The notes: generated from the sequence alone by a model not told the origin. 64,000 nucleotides of DNA from Pseudomonas berkeleyensis (GCF_014109765.1 NZ_CP059139.1:5229001-5293000), one strand, 5' to 3'; positions 17,935-26,826 are shown, counted from the stretch's first letter. A program made the numbers and translations.

Positions 17935-19010
17935 CTGACCACCAGTTCGCGCAAGCGCTCGCCATCGATGGCGCGGCACAGGCCTTCGGGCTTCTGCATC
18001 GGCGAGTCCTCGGCCGCCAGCATGGCATTGAGCACTGCCTCGTCGGTGGCCTGCACGGCGGCCAGGTAGAGCGCGTCGAAACACTCGTCGTTGAGGTAGT
18101 CGAGGTTCAGCCGCGTTGGCGACACCTGCGGCAAGGGCCGTGGGTTGGCCACGCTGAAGGCCAGGAAGATGTCGCCGGAGTTGTTGCCACCCGGCGTACC
18201 GGCCAGGGCGATGCCGAGGCCGGCGCGCTGCGCCAGGCGCTTGAGCTGGTGCGGCAGCAGCGGCGCATCGGTGGCGAGGATGACGATGATCGAGCCACGC
18301 TCACGCTCCAGGCCAGCCGGCAGTTCATCTTCCAGGCGCTCGCCGACCGGCACGCCACAGACCTTGAGCCAGGCACGCTGGCCATGGTTGGCCTGCACCA
18401 GGGCGCCAAGGGTGTAGCTCTGCCCATCGACCTCGACAATCCGCGACGCCGTACCGGTGCCGCCCTTGAAGCCGTAGCAGATCATGCCGTTGCCGCCGCC
18501 GACGTTGCCCTCGGCAATGGCCCCACCCTTTGCGGCATCCAGTGCAGCCAGTGCATCGGCTTCGCTGACATGCTGGCCGTTGATGTCGTTGATCACTCCG
18601 TCATAAGTCTCGGCCACCACCGGCATGGCCCACAGGTGCTCGCGCTGCCAGGCGTCGGCGTACTGCTGGATCGTCCAGCGCGCGGCGGCGTGGTGGACGA
18701 TGCCGACGCTGTGCGAGTTGGTAATGCACAGCGGGCCGACGAAGTAGCCGCCGTGTTCGATCCAGTGCGTGCCGGTCATCTCGCCATTGCCGTTGAGCGC
18801 ATGGAAGCCCGCCCACACCGGCTGCGGTTCGCTGTCGCGGCCGCGCGGCAGGATGGCTGTGACGCCGGTCTGGATGCGCCGGCCGTTGTCGGCCACGCCA
18901 TCGAGGGTGCGGTAGCCGACCAGCACGCCGGGCACGTCGGTGATGGCGTTGTAGGGGCCGGGAGTGCCGGGCAGCGGCAGGCCGAGTTCGCGGGCGCGAG
19001 GTTTAGCCAT
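17931..19010 (-). CDS. P1-family (DmpA-type) self-processing aminopeptidase (359 aa)
   Basis: A DOM-fold N-terminal-nucleophile hydrolase. The likely autocleavage site is Gly239-Ser240 in ERERGSIIVILATDAPLLPH, with Ser240 becoming the nucleophile; GNVGGGNGMICYGFKGGTGT (168-187) and TPGGNNSGD (272-280) are the other conserved active-site loops. Family members release N-terminal D- or beta-amino acids or hydrolyse amides and esters. I start at the ATG at 19010, which overlaps the permease stop (ATGGCTAA) and has AGGA upstream; an ATG at 19019 is possible. It is the last gene of a polyamine-type ABC operon, so it may cleave the imported compound (inference). Confidence 0.88.
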   Translation of the reverse strand: MAKPRARELGLPLPGTPGPYNAITDVPGVLVGYRTLDGVADNGRRIQTGVTAILPRGRDSEPQPVWAGFHALNGNGEMTGTHWIEHGGYFVGPLCITNSHSVGIVHHAAARWTIQQYADAWQREHLWAMPVVAETYDGVINDINGQHVSEADALAALDAAKGGAIAEGNVGGGNGMICYGFKGGTGTASRIVEVDGQSYTLGALVQANHGQRAWLKVCGVPVGERLEDELPAGLERERGSIIVILATDAPLLPHQLKRLAQRAGLGIALAGTPGGNNSGDIFLAFSVANPRPLPQVSPTRLNLDYLNDECFDALYLAAVQATDEAVLNAMLAAEDSPMQKPEGLCRAIDGERLRELVVR

Positions 19011-19863
19011 GGGAGTCATCCTGGGAAGTGGCGGGCTTGCGGTTGCGCAGGTACAGGCCGAGGGCGGCGATCAGCAGCGAGGCAATCAGCAGCAGGGTGG
19101 CGATGGCGTTGATCTCCGGCTTGATGCCGCGGCGGATCATGCCGTAGATGAAAACCGGCAGCGTGGTGGAGTCCACACCAGCGATGAAGTAGGTGATCAC
19201 CAGATCGTCCATCGAGATGATGAACGCCAGCAGCGCGCCACCGACCACGCCGGGCAGGATCTGCGGCAGGGTCACGCGGCGGAAGGTCGTCCACGGCGAG
19301 GCGCCGAGATCGGCCGAAGCCTCTTCCAGGCGCGTGTCCATGCCGGCCAGGCGTGCGCTGACGATCAGGAACACGTAGCTGATCAGGAAGGTGCAGTGAC
19401 CGATGATGATCGAGCCCTTGCCCAGCGGCATGCCGACACCGACGAAGAAGATCAGCAGGGCGATGCCGAGCACGATATCGGGCATCAGCATTGGCATGAA
19501 CAGCAGCACTCGGTAGAACTTCTGCAGACGGAAACGATAGCGCGCCAGTGCCAGCGCGGTGAGCGTGCCGATCACCGTAGAGATCGCCGTGGTGGTCAAC
19601 GCCACCACCAGGCTGGTGCGCAGCGCGGCCAGCAACTGGTCGGTGGACTCGACGTACAGGGCGTTCTCGCTGAGGCTGGTGGACAGGCCGAACAGCGAGC
19701 GATACCAGTCCAGGCTGAAACCGTCCCAGATCATCATGTTGATCGGGTTGCTGTTGAACGAGTAAGCGACGATCAGGCCGATCGGCAGGTACAGGAAGAC
19801 GAAGAAGGCCAGGCTGTAGCCGCCCAGCAGACGGCGCCCAAGGTTGGCGAGCAGGGCGTTCAT
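19003..19863 (-). CDS. ABC permease, PotI/PotC type (286 aa)
   Basis: About six helices and the BPD_transp_1 EAA loop (EEASADLGASPWTTFRRVTLP). The N-terminus GGYSLAFFVFLYLPIGLIVA and the segment SFNSNPINMMIWDGFSLDWY are usual for the second permease of spermidine/putrescine-type importers. Start at the ATG at 19863, which overlaps the preceding permease stop as ATGA; a longer frame to 19920 lies inside that gene. Its stop overlaps the start of the peptidase gene. Confidence 0.92.
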   Translation of the reverse strand: MNALLANLGRRLLGGYSLAFFVFLYLPIGLIVAYSFNSNPINMMIWDGFSLDWYRSLFGLSTSLSENALYVESTDQLLAALRTSLVVALTTTAISTVIGTLTALALARYRFRLQKFYRVLLFMPMLMPDIVLGIALLIFFVGVGMPLGKGSIIIGHCTFLISYVFLIVSARLAGMDTRLEEASADLGASPWTTFRRVTLPQILPGVVGGALLAFIISMDDLVITYFIAGVDSTTLPVFIYGMIRRGIKPEINAIATLLLIASLLIAALGLYLRNRKPATSQDDSHG

Positions 19864-20747
19864 CGGCTGGCCTCCTGTGCGCTGTTGCGCCCTTGCGCCA
19901 GCACGTAGAGCACCAGGCACACCAGCACCGCGGCCATCAGCAGCATCGCCAGGGCGGCGCCGAACGGCCAGTTGCGAGCGGCGAGGAACTGCTGCTCGAC
20001 CAGGCTGCCGATCATCAACACGCGCGCACCGCCGAGCAGTGACGGCACGATGAAGTTACCCAGGCTGGGGATGAACACGATGATCGAGCCGGCGGCGATG
20101 CCCGGCAGGGTGAGCGGGAAGATCACCTTCCAGAAGCTCTGCCAGCGGCTCGCGCCGAGGTCGGCCGAGGCTTCCAGCAGGCGCTTGTCGAGCTTCTCGA
20201 CGCTGGCATAGACGGGCATGAACATGAACGGGATGAAGATGTAGGTCATGCCGATCAGCACCGCGGTCTCGGTGTAGATCAGCTCCACCGGGTTGTGGAT
20301 GCCCAGCGCCAGCAGCGTGGTGTTGATCACCCCGCTGGGGCGCAGGATCAGCAGCCAGGCGTAGAGGCGCACGATCAGGCTGGTGAAGAACGGCAGGGTG
20401 ATCAGGAACAGGCAGAAGTTGCGCATCCGCTCCGGCTGCCGCGCCACCCAGAAGGCCGCCGGGTAACACAGCGCCAGGGTCGCCAGCACGGTCAGCCCGG
20501 CCAGCTTGAACGAGCGCAGGATGATTTCCAGGTAGACCGGATCGAACTCCTCATTGGTGCCATCGGCCCAGCCCAGCACGCGGCCGAAGTTGTCCGGGTA
20601 GAAGCTCCACTCGACGCCGCCGTAGAGCCCCGGCTCGAGCAGGCTGTACACCGCCATGATGGCCAGCGGGGCCAGGAAGAATACGCCGATGATCAGCGTC
20701 ACCGGGGTCAGCAGGCCGACCAGGCGCAGGCGCTCGCGCATTCGCAT
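19860..20747 (-). CDS. ABC permease, PotH/PotB type (295 aa)
   Basis: Six-helix permease with N-terminal VGLLTPVTLIIGVFFLAPLA and EAA loop LEASADLGASRWQSFWKVIF. First permease of the Pot-type importer; start overlaps the stop of the ATPase gene (20747) and stop overlaps the start of the second permease, so the four genes are translationally coupled. Confidence 0.92.
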   Translation of the reverse strand: MRMRERLRLVGLLTPVTLIIGVFFLAPLAIMAVYSLLEPGLYGGVEWSFYPDNFGRVLGWADGTNEEFDPVYLEIILRSFKLAGLTVLATLALCYPAAFWVARQPERMRNFCLFLITLPFFTSLIVRLYAWLLILRPSGVINTTLLALGIHNPVELIYTETAVLIGMTYIFIPFMFMPVYASVEKLDKRLLEASADLGASRWQSFWKVIFPLTLPGIAAGSIIVFIPSLGNFIVPSLLGGARVLMIGSLVEQQFLAARNWPFGAALAMLLMAAVLVCLVLYVLAQGRNSAQEASR

Positions 20748-21862
20748 CAGGCACCTCCGGGGATCAGGTGCGCGGCCTCCAGGCCGTACCAGAGCTGCAC
20801 GCTGTCGCCGCTGCGCAAGCGCTGCAGGCCTTGTTGCGCGGCGTCACGCAGCACCGCCTTGACCAGGCGGCCGTGGCTGGTGCGCAGCAGCAATTCGAAG
20901 TCCTTGCCGATGAACAGCAACTGCTCCAGGCGCCCTTCCAGCGCGGCGAAGCCTTCGCCGGGGCACTGCAGGTGGAACTGCTCGGGGCGCAGCATGAGCT
21001 GGGCGTACTGGCCAACGCGCAGGCCGGGGTGGCGCGCCTGCAACAGATCGCCCTGGCTGTCGAGCAGGTAGGCGATGCCGTCGTTGACCGAACCGACGTG
21101 CACGTCGAGCAGGTTGCTCTCGCCGATAAAACCGGCGACGAAGGCGTTGGCCGGGCGGTGGTAGATTTCTGCCGGGGCGCCGATCTGCTGGATATGGCCG
21201 CCATTGAGCACGACGATGCGGTCGCTCATGGTCAGCGCTTCTTCCTGGTCGTGGGTGACGAAGACGAAGGCGATGCCCAGTTCGTGCTGCAGGTTCTTCA
21301 GCTCGCGCTGCATGGCCTGGCGCAACTGGCGGTCGAGAGCCGACAGCGGTTCGTCGAGCAGCAGCAGCGCCGGGCGGTCGACGATGGCGCGGGCCAGCGC
21401 CACGCGCTGCTGCTGGCCACCGGAGAGCTGGCCGGGCTTGCGCCGCTCCATGCCGGCCAGGCCAACCATTTCCAGTGCTTCGCCAACACGCTGGCGCTTC
21501 TCTGCCTTGCCGACGCCACGCACGTCCAGCGCGTAGCCGACGTTGTCACCGATGCTCATGTGCGGGAACAGCGCGTAGCTCTGGAACACCGTGTGCACCG
21601 GCCGGCGGTGCGGCGGCACGTGGTTCATCGGCTGGCCCTGGATCAGCAGCTCGCCGCCATCGAGTTGCTCGAAGCCGCTGATGGTGCGCAGCAACGTGGT
21701 CTTGCCGCAGCCGGACGGCCCCAGCAGGGTGACGAATTCATTGCTGCCGACAGCCAGGTCGAGGCCGTCGAGGGCACGCACCAGGTGCCCTTCCGGCGCA
21801 CGGTAGTGCTTCACCGCGCCACGGATCTCGACCACCGGCGCAGTTTTGGTGAAAGCGGTCAT
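20747..21862 (-). CDS. ABC ATPase, PotA/PotG type (371 aa)
   Basis: Walker [10 protein letters not shown], signature LSGGQQQR, Walker B LLLLDEPLSALD and a C-terminal TOBE_2 domain from about residue 285, as in spermidine/putrescine importers. I start at the ATG at 21862 (MTAFTKTAPVVEI), preceded by GGAGTCCTCC; a GTG at 21874 is also possible. It energises the two permeases downstream. Confidence 0.92.
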   Translation of the reverse strand: MTAFTKTAPVVEIRGAVKHYRAPEGHLVRALDGLDLAVGSNEFVTLLGPSGCGKTTLLRTISGFEQLDGGELLIQGQPMNHVPPHRRPVHTVFQSYALFPHMSIGDNVGYALDVRGVGKAEKRQRVGEALEMVGLAGMERRKPGQLSGGQQQRVALARAIVDRPALLLLDEPLSALDRQLRQAMQRELKNLQHELGIAFVFVTHDQEEALTMSDRIVVLNGGHIQQIGAPAEIYHRPANAFVAGFIGESNLLDVHVGSVNDGIAYLLDSQGDLLQARHPGLRVGQYAQLMLRPEQFHLQCPGEGFAALEGRLEQLLFIGKDFELLLRTSHGRLVKAVLRDAAQQGLQRLRSGDSVQLWYGLEAAHLIPGGA

Positions 21863-21887
21863 GGAGGACTCCACTGAATATTGGAGC

Positions 21888-21949
21888 GGTCGCGGCTGGA
21901 GCCCTGCCCACAGATTGCATGACTTGTGGGAGGGGCTTCAGCCGCGACC
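21888..21949. repeat. REP hairpin between binding-protein and ATPase genes
   Basis: GGTCGCGGCTGGAGCC and GGGCTTCAGCCGCGACC form a long stem. As in the TauABC-type system at 10 kb, the hairpin sits directly after the binding-protein gene and before the membrane-component genes, where it can favour excess binding protein. Confidence 0.8.
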
Positions 21950-21966
21950 TAACTACACAGGCTGAC

Positions 21967-23004
21967 TCAGTTGGCGGTACGCACCCGCGTCCACACCCGG
22001 TCGTACTGCTTCAGGCCCTTGCCCAGATCCTGGAAGATCTGCAGCTTGGCCATGACATCGGCCGGCGGGTTGACCTGCGGGTTGTCACGCAGCTCGGCCG
22101 GCAGCAGTTTCAGCGCTTCCTTGTTCGGCGTGCCGTTCATCTGCTGCGCGGTGTTCAGCGCGGCGATCTCCGGCTGCAGGAAGAAGCTCATGAAGCGCTT
22201 GGCGTTGGCCTTGTTCGGCGCGCTCTTGAGGACGCACATGTCCTCCTGGTACATGGTCGCGCCTTCCTTGGGGATGACGTAGGCGAGGTTCTGCGGGTCT
22301 TGCTTCACGTACATCATGGCGCCAACGAAATAGTGCGCGGCGGCGGCGTCGCCGGACTGCACCATCGGCACACTGTCGTAAGTGAATGCAGAGATCAGCG
22401 GCTTGCGTTCGATCAGCCAGTCGGCGGCCTGCTTGAGCTCGGCCGGGTCGGTGCTGTTGACCGACTTGCCGTCCTTGATCAGGCCGACGCCGAGGGTTTC
22501 GCGCATGTCGTCGAGCATGATCACCTTCTTGCCGGCCTTGGCCTCGGCGAAGAAATCGTCCCAGCTCTCGATCGGCTTGGAGACCTTGTTCTTGTTGTAG
22601 AAGATGCCCACGCTACCCCAGGCGTAGGGCATGCAGTACTCGCCCTTGGGGTCGGATTTCGAACGCAGGAAGGCGGGGTCGATGTTGGCGAAGGCGGCAT
22701 CCTGGTTGATGTCGGTCTTCTCCAGCAGGCCGAGGGCGGCCATGGTGTCGTGCATGTGCACCGAAGGGAAGACGATGTCGTAGCCTTTGGCGCCGGCCTG
22801 CAGCTTGGCCAGCATCTCTTCGTTGCTGCCGTAGGTGTCGAGCGACACCTTGATGCCGGTCTCGGCGGTGAAACGGGTCAGCACCTCGGGGTTGATGTAG
22901 TCGCCCCAGTTGTACAGGCGCAGTTCTTCGGCGGCCTGGGCGGCGCCGGTGACGAGGCCGCTGCCAAGCGCGACGCACAGGGCGAGATGACGCAGTATGG
23001 GCAT
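21967..23004 (-). CDS. Polyamine-type periplasmic binding protein, PotD/PotF family (345 aa)
   Basis: Signal peptide MPILRHLALCVALGSGLVTG with cleavage after AQA near residue 23, then EELRLYNWGDYINPEVLTRF, the hallmark opening of PotD/PotF/SpuD proteins. Start at the ATG at 23004 (AGGAAC upstream). An in-frame extension to 23127 overlaps the promoter and is rejected. First gene of the operon, divergent from an RpiR-type regulator. Since the last gene is a DmpA-type peptidase, the ligand may be an acylated or peptidyl amine rather than free spermidine (inference). Confidence 0.9.
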   Translation of the reverse strand: MPILRHLALCVALGSGLVTGAAQAAEELRLYNWGDYINPEVLTRFTAETGIKVSLDTYGSNEEMLAKLQAGAKGYDIVFPSVHMHDTMAALGLLEKTDINQDAAFANIDPAFLRSKSDPKGEYCMPYAWGSVGIFYNKNKVSKPIESWDDFFAEAKAGKKVIMLDDMRETLGVGLIKDGKSVNSTDPAELKQAADWLIERKPLISAFTYDSVPMVQSGDAAAAHYFVGAMMYVKQDPQNLAYVIPKEGATMYQEDMCVLKSAPNKANAKRFMSFFLQPEIAALNTAQQMNGTPNKEALKLLPAELRDNPQVNPPADVMAKLQIFQDLGKGLKQYDRVWTRVRTAN

Positions 23005-23186
23005 GTTCCTGTTCTCCACTGTTGTGGCCGCGCAGGGCGCGACATTTGCTTGTTGCGGCAGGAAGCGCGAGCGTCGACTGCGGAGCGGAAAGACTCTGGT
23101 GGCTTTCTTCACCCGGGTAACGGCCAATCGACATCTCTTTGCGTTACGGTTGCAGAGTAGAATATATTTCTTCCAAAGATCAATAC

Positions 23187-23206
23187 TCTGACATTTAAAT
23201 GTCAGA
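23187..23206. promoter_or_regulatory. Perfect 20-bp palindrome, putative RpiR operator
   Basis: TCTGACATTT followed at once by its exact complement AAATGTCAGA. It lies in the 230-base gap between the binding-protein gene (starting leftward at 23004) and the RpiR gene, next to an AT-rich stretch (TAGAATATATTTCTT at about 23158-23172) that could hold promoters for either side. The position suggests control of the regulator itself and perhaps of the transport operon. Confidence 0.65.
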
Positions 23207-23234
23207 ACGATTTGGCATGGCAGGGGAATCGGAC

Positions 23235-24068
23235 ATGCTCGATGGCAAGATGCAACACCTGGAAGGCAAGCTGACGCCGGCCGAGCGCACCCTGTGGGTC
23301 TACATCCAGGCCAACCTGGAAACCCTCGCTTTCGAGAACGGTGCCAGCCTGGCAGCCAAGAGCGGGGTCAGCCCCAACACGGTCAGCCGCTTTCTGCGCC
23401 GGCTCGGCTACAAGGGCCTGAAGAGCCTGAAAGACGAGCTGCGCGACGAAGTGCGCGTGCAGTCGTTGCTCAACCCGGCGCTGATCGAGCGGGTAGAACA
23501 ACCGGAAGACCTGGTGGCCCACCTCAACGAGGAAGTCGAAGCCCTGCGCGCCTTCGCCGAACTACTCGGCAGCCAGCACTGGCGCGACATCGTGGCGCGT
23601 GTGGGGGATGCCGAGCGTGTGTTCGTCTGTGGCTTCCAGACCATTCGCGGGCTGGCCGAGGACTTCGCCAACCGCCTGGCGCTGGTGCGCTCGGGCGTGG
23701 AGTTTCTCGACCTCTACAGCGGCGTACTCGGCCAGTGGCTGGACAGCCACAACCAGCGCTGTTGCGTGATCCTCATCGACATCGCACCCTACGCCGATGC
23801 CGGCATCGCCTTCGCCAACAACTGCCTGAAGCAGAACACCGACCTGGTGGTGTTCACCGACGAATACGGCATCGCCAAACATATCGACACGCCATACATC
23901 GTCACCATGAAGACCAAGACCGGCTTGATCCTCGAATCCACCGGCGGCCTGACCAGCGCTCTGAACGTGCTGCTGCACTGCGTGGCCAGCGACCACAAGG
24001 ATCAGCTCAAGGAGCGCCTCGGCGCCTACCGGGCGCGGGTCGAGAGCCTCAAGCTGTACCGCAGCTAG
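23235..24068 (+). CDS. MurR/RpiR-family regulator with SIS domain (277 aa)
   Basis: N-terminal HTH_6 (LTPAERTLWVYIQANLETLA, then SGVSPNTVSRFLRRLGYKG) and a C-terminal SIS domain (RVFVCGFQTIRGLAEDFANR). Such proteins sense sugar phosphates or other small ligands. I choose the ATG at 23235, with AGGGGA seven bases upstream; ATGs at 23199 and 23217 are in frame, but the first lies inside the perfect palindrome and neither has a good ribosome-binding site. It is divergent from the Pot-type operon and likely regulates it. Confidence 0.85.
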   Translation: MLDGKMQHLEGKLTPAERTLWVYIQANLETLAFENGASLAAKSGVSPNTVSRFLRRLGYKGLKSLKDELRDEVRVQSLLNPALIERVEQPEDLVAHLNEEVEALRAFAELLGSQHWRDIVARVGDAERVFVCGFQTIRGLAEDFANRLALVRSGVEFLDLYSGVLGQWLDSHNQRCCVILIDIAPYADAGIAFANNCLKQNTDLVVFTDEYGIAKHIDTPYIVTMKTKTGLILESTGGLTSALNVLLHCVASDHKDQLKERLGAYRARVESLKLYRS

Positions 24069-24697
24069 GGCCTGGCGGCGCCAGCGATAAGACGAATGCC
24101 AAGGCCCACCATGATCGCCCCCGCCAGCCGGTCGACCCACCCCTTGCAGCGCAGGTAGGCCCGGCGTGAGGCGCTGGCCGAGAGCAGCGTGGCAACGATG
24201 GCGTACCAGCCGAACTCGACCAGGAATACGCTCAGCAGCAAGCCCAGCGCCAATGTCCAGGACACGGCTCCCGGGAGAAAGGACGCGAACACGCTGGCAT
24301 AGACGATGGCGGTCTTCGGGTTGCTGACCTGAGTGCTCAACCCCAGCAGGAAGGATTGCCGCAGCGGGCGGCGCGGCGCTTCGTCCGTGACCGCGAGCGC
24401 CAGGGGCTCGCGCGCACCACGAAATATGCGGTAGCCCAGGTAGGCCAGGTAGAGGCCGCCGAGCACCTTGAGCAGCAGGTAAGCCAGCGGCACGGCCTGG
24501 AACAACGCCTGCAGTCCGAGCAGCGCCGCCGTGGCGAACAGCAGCCCGCCCAGGCCCATGCCCAGTGCAGCCGCCAACGCATTGAGGCGCGAGATCGCCA
24601 CCGCCTCTCTGGCGACCATCACGAAGCTCGGCCCGGGGCTGGCAGCGCCCAGTCCCAGTGCCACCACGATACCCACGAGCGCGATCATTTCCTGCAT
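24065..24697 (-). CDS. LysE/RhtB-family exporter (210 aa)
   Basis: Six predicted helices, with the family's N-terminal motif GLGAASPGPSFVMVAREAVA and the LGGLYLAYLGYRIFRG segment. Exports amino acids or homoserine-lactone-like compounds. Its stop overlaps the stop of the convergent RpiR gene by four bases. No local regulator is evident. Confidence 0.9.
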   Translation of the reverse strand: MQEMIALVGIVVALGLGAASPGPSFVMVAREAVAISRLNALAAALGMGLGGLLFATAALLGLQALFQAVPLAYLLLKVLGGLYLAYLGYRIFRGAREPLALAVTDEAPRRPLRQSFLLGLSTQVSNPKTAIVYASVFASFLPGAVSWTLALGLLLSVFLVEFGWYAIVATLLSASASRRAYLRCKGWVDRLAGAIMVGLGIRLIAGAARP

Positions 24698-24773
24698 GGT
24701 TCACCTTCCGGTATTGAGTGAGGCAAGACTTTGCTACGACAAGGAAGCGTACCTGCCTCACGCTGGGAACATA

Positions 24774-25421
24774 TCAAACGCTACCGAACCTGAGTTGTTC
24801 GCAACGGCCTCGTGACAGCATCAGCGCCAGGCCCGCGACCCAGAACACCGAAATACCATAGTTGATGCGCTGGTAAAGGCCGAACGAATACCCGGTCTCG
24901 ACGGCCTGGGCCATCAGCACCACAGTGGCCACGGCCAGCAGGGTACAGGCGATGGAAAACAGGCCGAAGCCGCGTGAGCCCAGCAGGCGCTTGCTCAGGA
25001 AACCCCAGAGCAGGCTGGCCAGAGTCAGCGAGAGAAACATCACCAGCCCGGCCAGATTGTGCATCTGCTGCGAGAAGGACGGCTGCTCCGGCGCGCACCC
25101 CTGATCGCAGGCGAAGTAACCGGTGGCGAAACTGGCCAGGCCGTGGATGAGGATCAGCCCGGCACTGAACAGCGCCAGCCGCGAGCCACGCACCTGGCGC
25201 ATCACCCCCACGGCAAACAGAACGAAGAACACGCCCAGGGGCAGATTGTTAACCCAGGCAGAGAAGCCCTGAGTGGGCGAGCCCTGTGCACCCAGTTGGC
25301 TCATCGCCTGATCGAGGTGGCTGTAGCCGGGATAGGCCAGCGCTGTCAGCAACACGCCAAAGAGCAGCCAGAACGGTATGAATACACCCAAGCCAAGCAG
25401 CACCCGATCGATGTTCTTCAT
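24774..25421 (-). CDS. DUF998 integral membrane protein (215 aa)
   Basis: About six helices; after the first, the sequence YPGYSHLDQAMSQLGAQGSP is characteristic of DUF998 membrane proteins, as is GYFACDQGC with two cysteines in a loop. Start at ATG 25421 with AGGGACGA upstream; ten further in-frame codons upstream are not needed. Function unknown. Confidence 0.85.
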   Translation of the reverse strand: MKNIDRVLLGLGVFIPFWLLFGVLLTALAYPGYSHLDQAMSQLGAQGSPTQGFSAWVNNLPLGVFFVLFAVGVMRQVRGSRLALFSAGLILIHGLASFATGYFACDQGCAPEQPSFSQQMHNLAGLVMFLSLTLASLLWGFLSKRLLGSRGFGLFSIACTLLAVATVVLMAQAVETGYSFGLYQRINYGISVFWVAGLALMLSRGRCEQLRFGSV

Positions 25422-25464
25422 TCGTCCCTGTTCCTTGTTGGCAGTGGGCATAGCGCCCTGAAGC

Positions 25465-25603
25465 AGACCGTGTGAAAACGTAGCGAGCGAAGGTCAGACA
25501 AGGCAAAAAACGGCGAAAAAGCGCAGTTTACGAGCTGTAAATGAGCATTTTGAGCCGTTTTTTTAACGCAGCATGGCCGAGCGCAGTAGTTTTCACACAG
25601 TCT
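25465..25603 (+). repeat. Structured palindromic element, copy 1 (139 bp)
   Basis: Outer arms AGACCGTGTGAAAAC (25465-25479) and GTTTTCACACAGTCT (25589-25603) pair with one mismatch. Inside them lie a 5' conserved box ending CAGACAAGGC (about 25495-25504), an inner stem AAAAAACGGC/GCCGTTTTTT (25505-25514 and 25554-25563), a small hairpin TTTAC-GAGCT-GTAAA, and a 3' conserved box AACGCAGCATGGCCGA (from 25565). Two more copies are at 35798-35927 and 46383-46524. The arms differ in sequence between copies but remain complementary. It lies between two minus-strand genes, upstream of DUF998. Confidence 0.85.
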
Positions 25604-25635
25604 GGAAGACGCGGATTATGCCTCACCGGCCCAGG

Positions 25636-26793
25636 TCAGGGTTCTACTCGCATCCAGCCGGCCAGACGCGCCAGCATGGCGTCACAGCGGGCCAGTTGAT
25701 CGAGACTGACGAACTCGTCCGGCTTGTGCCCCTGCTCCATGCTGCCGGGGCCGCAGACCACGGTGGCCACGCCGGCCTCGTCGAACAGACCGCCTTCGGT
25801 GCCGAAGGCGACGGTGGTGAAGTCCTCGCGCTCGGCGATCAGCGCCAGCAACCGCGCCGCCTCGCTGGCAGCGTCGGTAAGCAGGCCGGGATAGCTGGAC
25901 AGCTCGCTGAAGCGAATGTCGCTGGCCGCGCTCACCGCACGCATGCGCGGCAGCAGCTCACGCTCGGCGTAGTCGCGCAGCTCGGCGGCGACCTGCTGCG
26001 GATCGTCGGCCGGCAGCGCGCGCATCTCGAAGTCGAAGCGGCATTCGGCGGGCACGATATTCAAGGCACGGCCGCCCTGGATCAGGCCGGTCTGCACCGT
26101 GGAGTAGGGCGGATCGAAGCGGCCGTCATGGTGCTCGGGCGCGGCCAGGCGTTCACCGATCTCACCGAGGCGGCCGATCAGCTTCGCCGCGTACTCGATG
26201 GCATTCACCCCCTGCGGCGCATAGGCCGAATGGCAGGCAGCGCCATGTACTTCACAGCGCATCGCCAGCTTGCCCTTGTGGCCAAGCACCGGACGCATCT
26301 CGCTGGGCTCGCCGATCAGGCAGATGGCCGGGCGCTCGGGGCTGGCGCGCAGGCGCTCGACCAGGCTGCGCACGCCGAGGCAGCCGACCTCCTCGTCGTA
26401 GGAAATGGCGATGTGCAGCGGTAGGCGCAGCGGTCGCTCCATAAATGCCGGCACGGCCGCCAGCACGCAGGCGATGAAGCCCTTCATGTCCGCCGTACCA
26501 CGCCCGTACAGGCGGCCGTCGCGCTCGCTCAGGGCGAAGGCTGGCAGCGTCCAGGCCTGGCCGTCGACCGGCACCACGTCACTGTGCCCGGAGAGCATCA
26601 CCCCGCCCGCCCCGGCCGGGCCGATACGCGCATAGAGGTTGGCCTTGCTGCGTTCGGCGTTGAACAGCAGCTCGCTGTCGATGCCAAGCCCGGCCAGATA
26701 GGCACGCACGTAATCGATCAGCGCCAGGTTGGATTCGCGGCTGGTGGTGTCGAAGGCGATCAGGTCGGCGAGCAGGTCGCGGCTGGTGGGCAT
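25636..26793 (-). CDS. argE: ArgE-like M20 deacetylase (385 aa)
   Basis: An M20 metallopeptidase-fold enzyme: zinc-ligand motifs SGHSDVVPV and GRGTADMKG, the catalytic Glu pair in SYDEEVGCLG, and C-terminal GPGSMEQGHKPDEFV. Closest in style to N-acetylornithine deacetylase ArgE. Pseudomonads make ornithine mainly through ArgJ, and the gene lies just downstream of an FMO-RidA-DUF1028 operon, so a catabolic N-deacylase role is plausible (inference). A REP hairpin separates it from DUF1028. Confidence 0.88.
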   Translation of the reverse strand: MPTSRDLLADLIAFDTTSRESNLALIDYVRAYLAGLGIDSELLFNAERSKANLYARIGPAGAGGVMLSGHSDVVPVDGQAWTLPAFALSERDGRLYGRGTADMKGFIACVLAAVPAFMERPLRLPLHIAISYDEEVGCLGVRSLVERLRASPERPAICLIGEPSEMRPVLGHKGKLAMRCEVHGAACHSAYAPQGVNAIEYAAKLIGRLGEIGERLAAPEHHDGRFDPPYSTVQTGLIQGGRALNIVPAECRFDFEMRALPADDPQQVAAELRDYAERELLPRMRAVSAASDIRFSELSSYPGLLTDAASEAARLLALIAEREDFTTVAFGTEGGLFDEAGVATVVCGPGSMEQGHKPDEFVSLDQLARCDAMLARLAGWMRVEP

Positions 26794-26826
26794 GGGCGGT
26801 TACCGGTGAAAGGTTGATCGATGACC

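Noticed and set aside
23199..23234. Upstream start codons for the RpiR gene
   Set aside because: The ATG at 23199 is inside the perfect palindrome and lacks a ribosome-binding site; 23235 has AGGGGA at the right distance. Not fully excluded.
25465..25603. Insertion sequence
   Set aside because: Too short to encode a transposase, and the terminal arms differ between copies, unlike an IS or an ordinary MITE with fixed terminal repeats.
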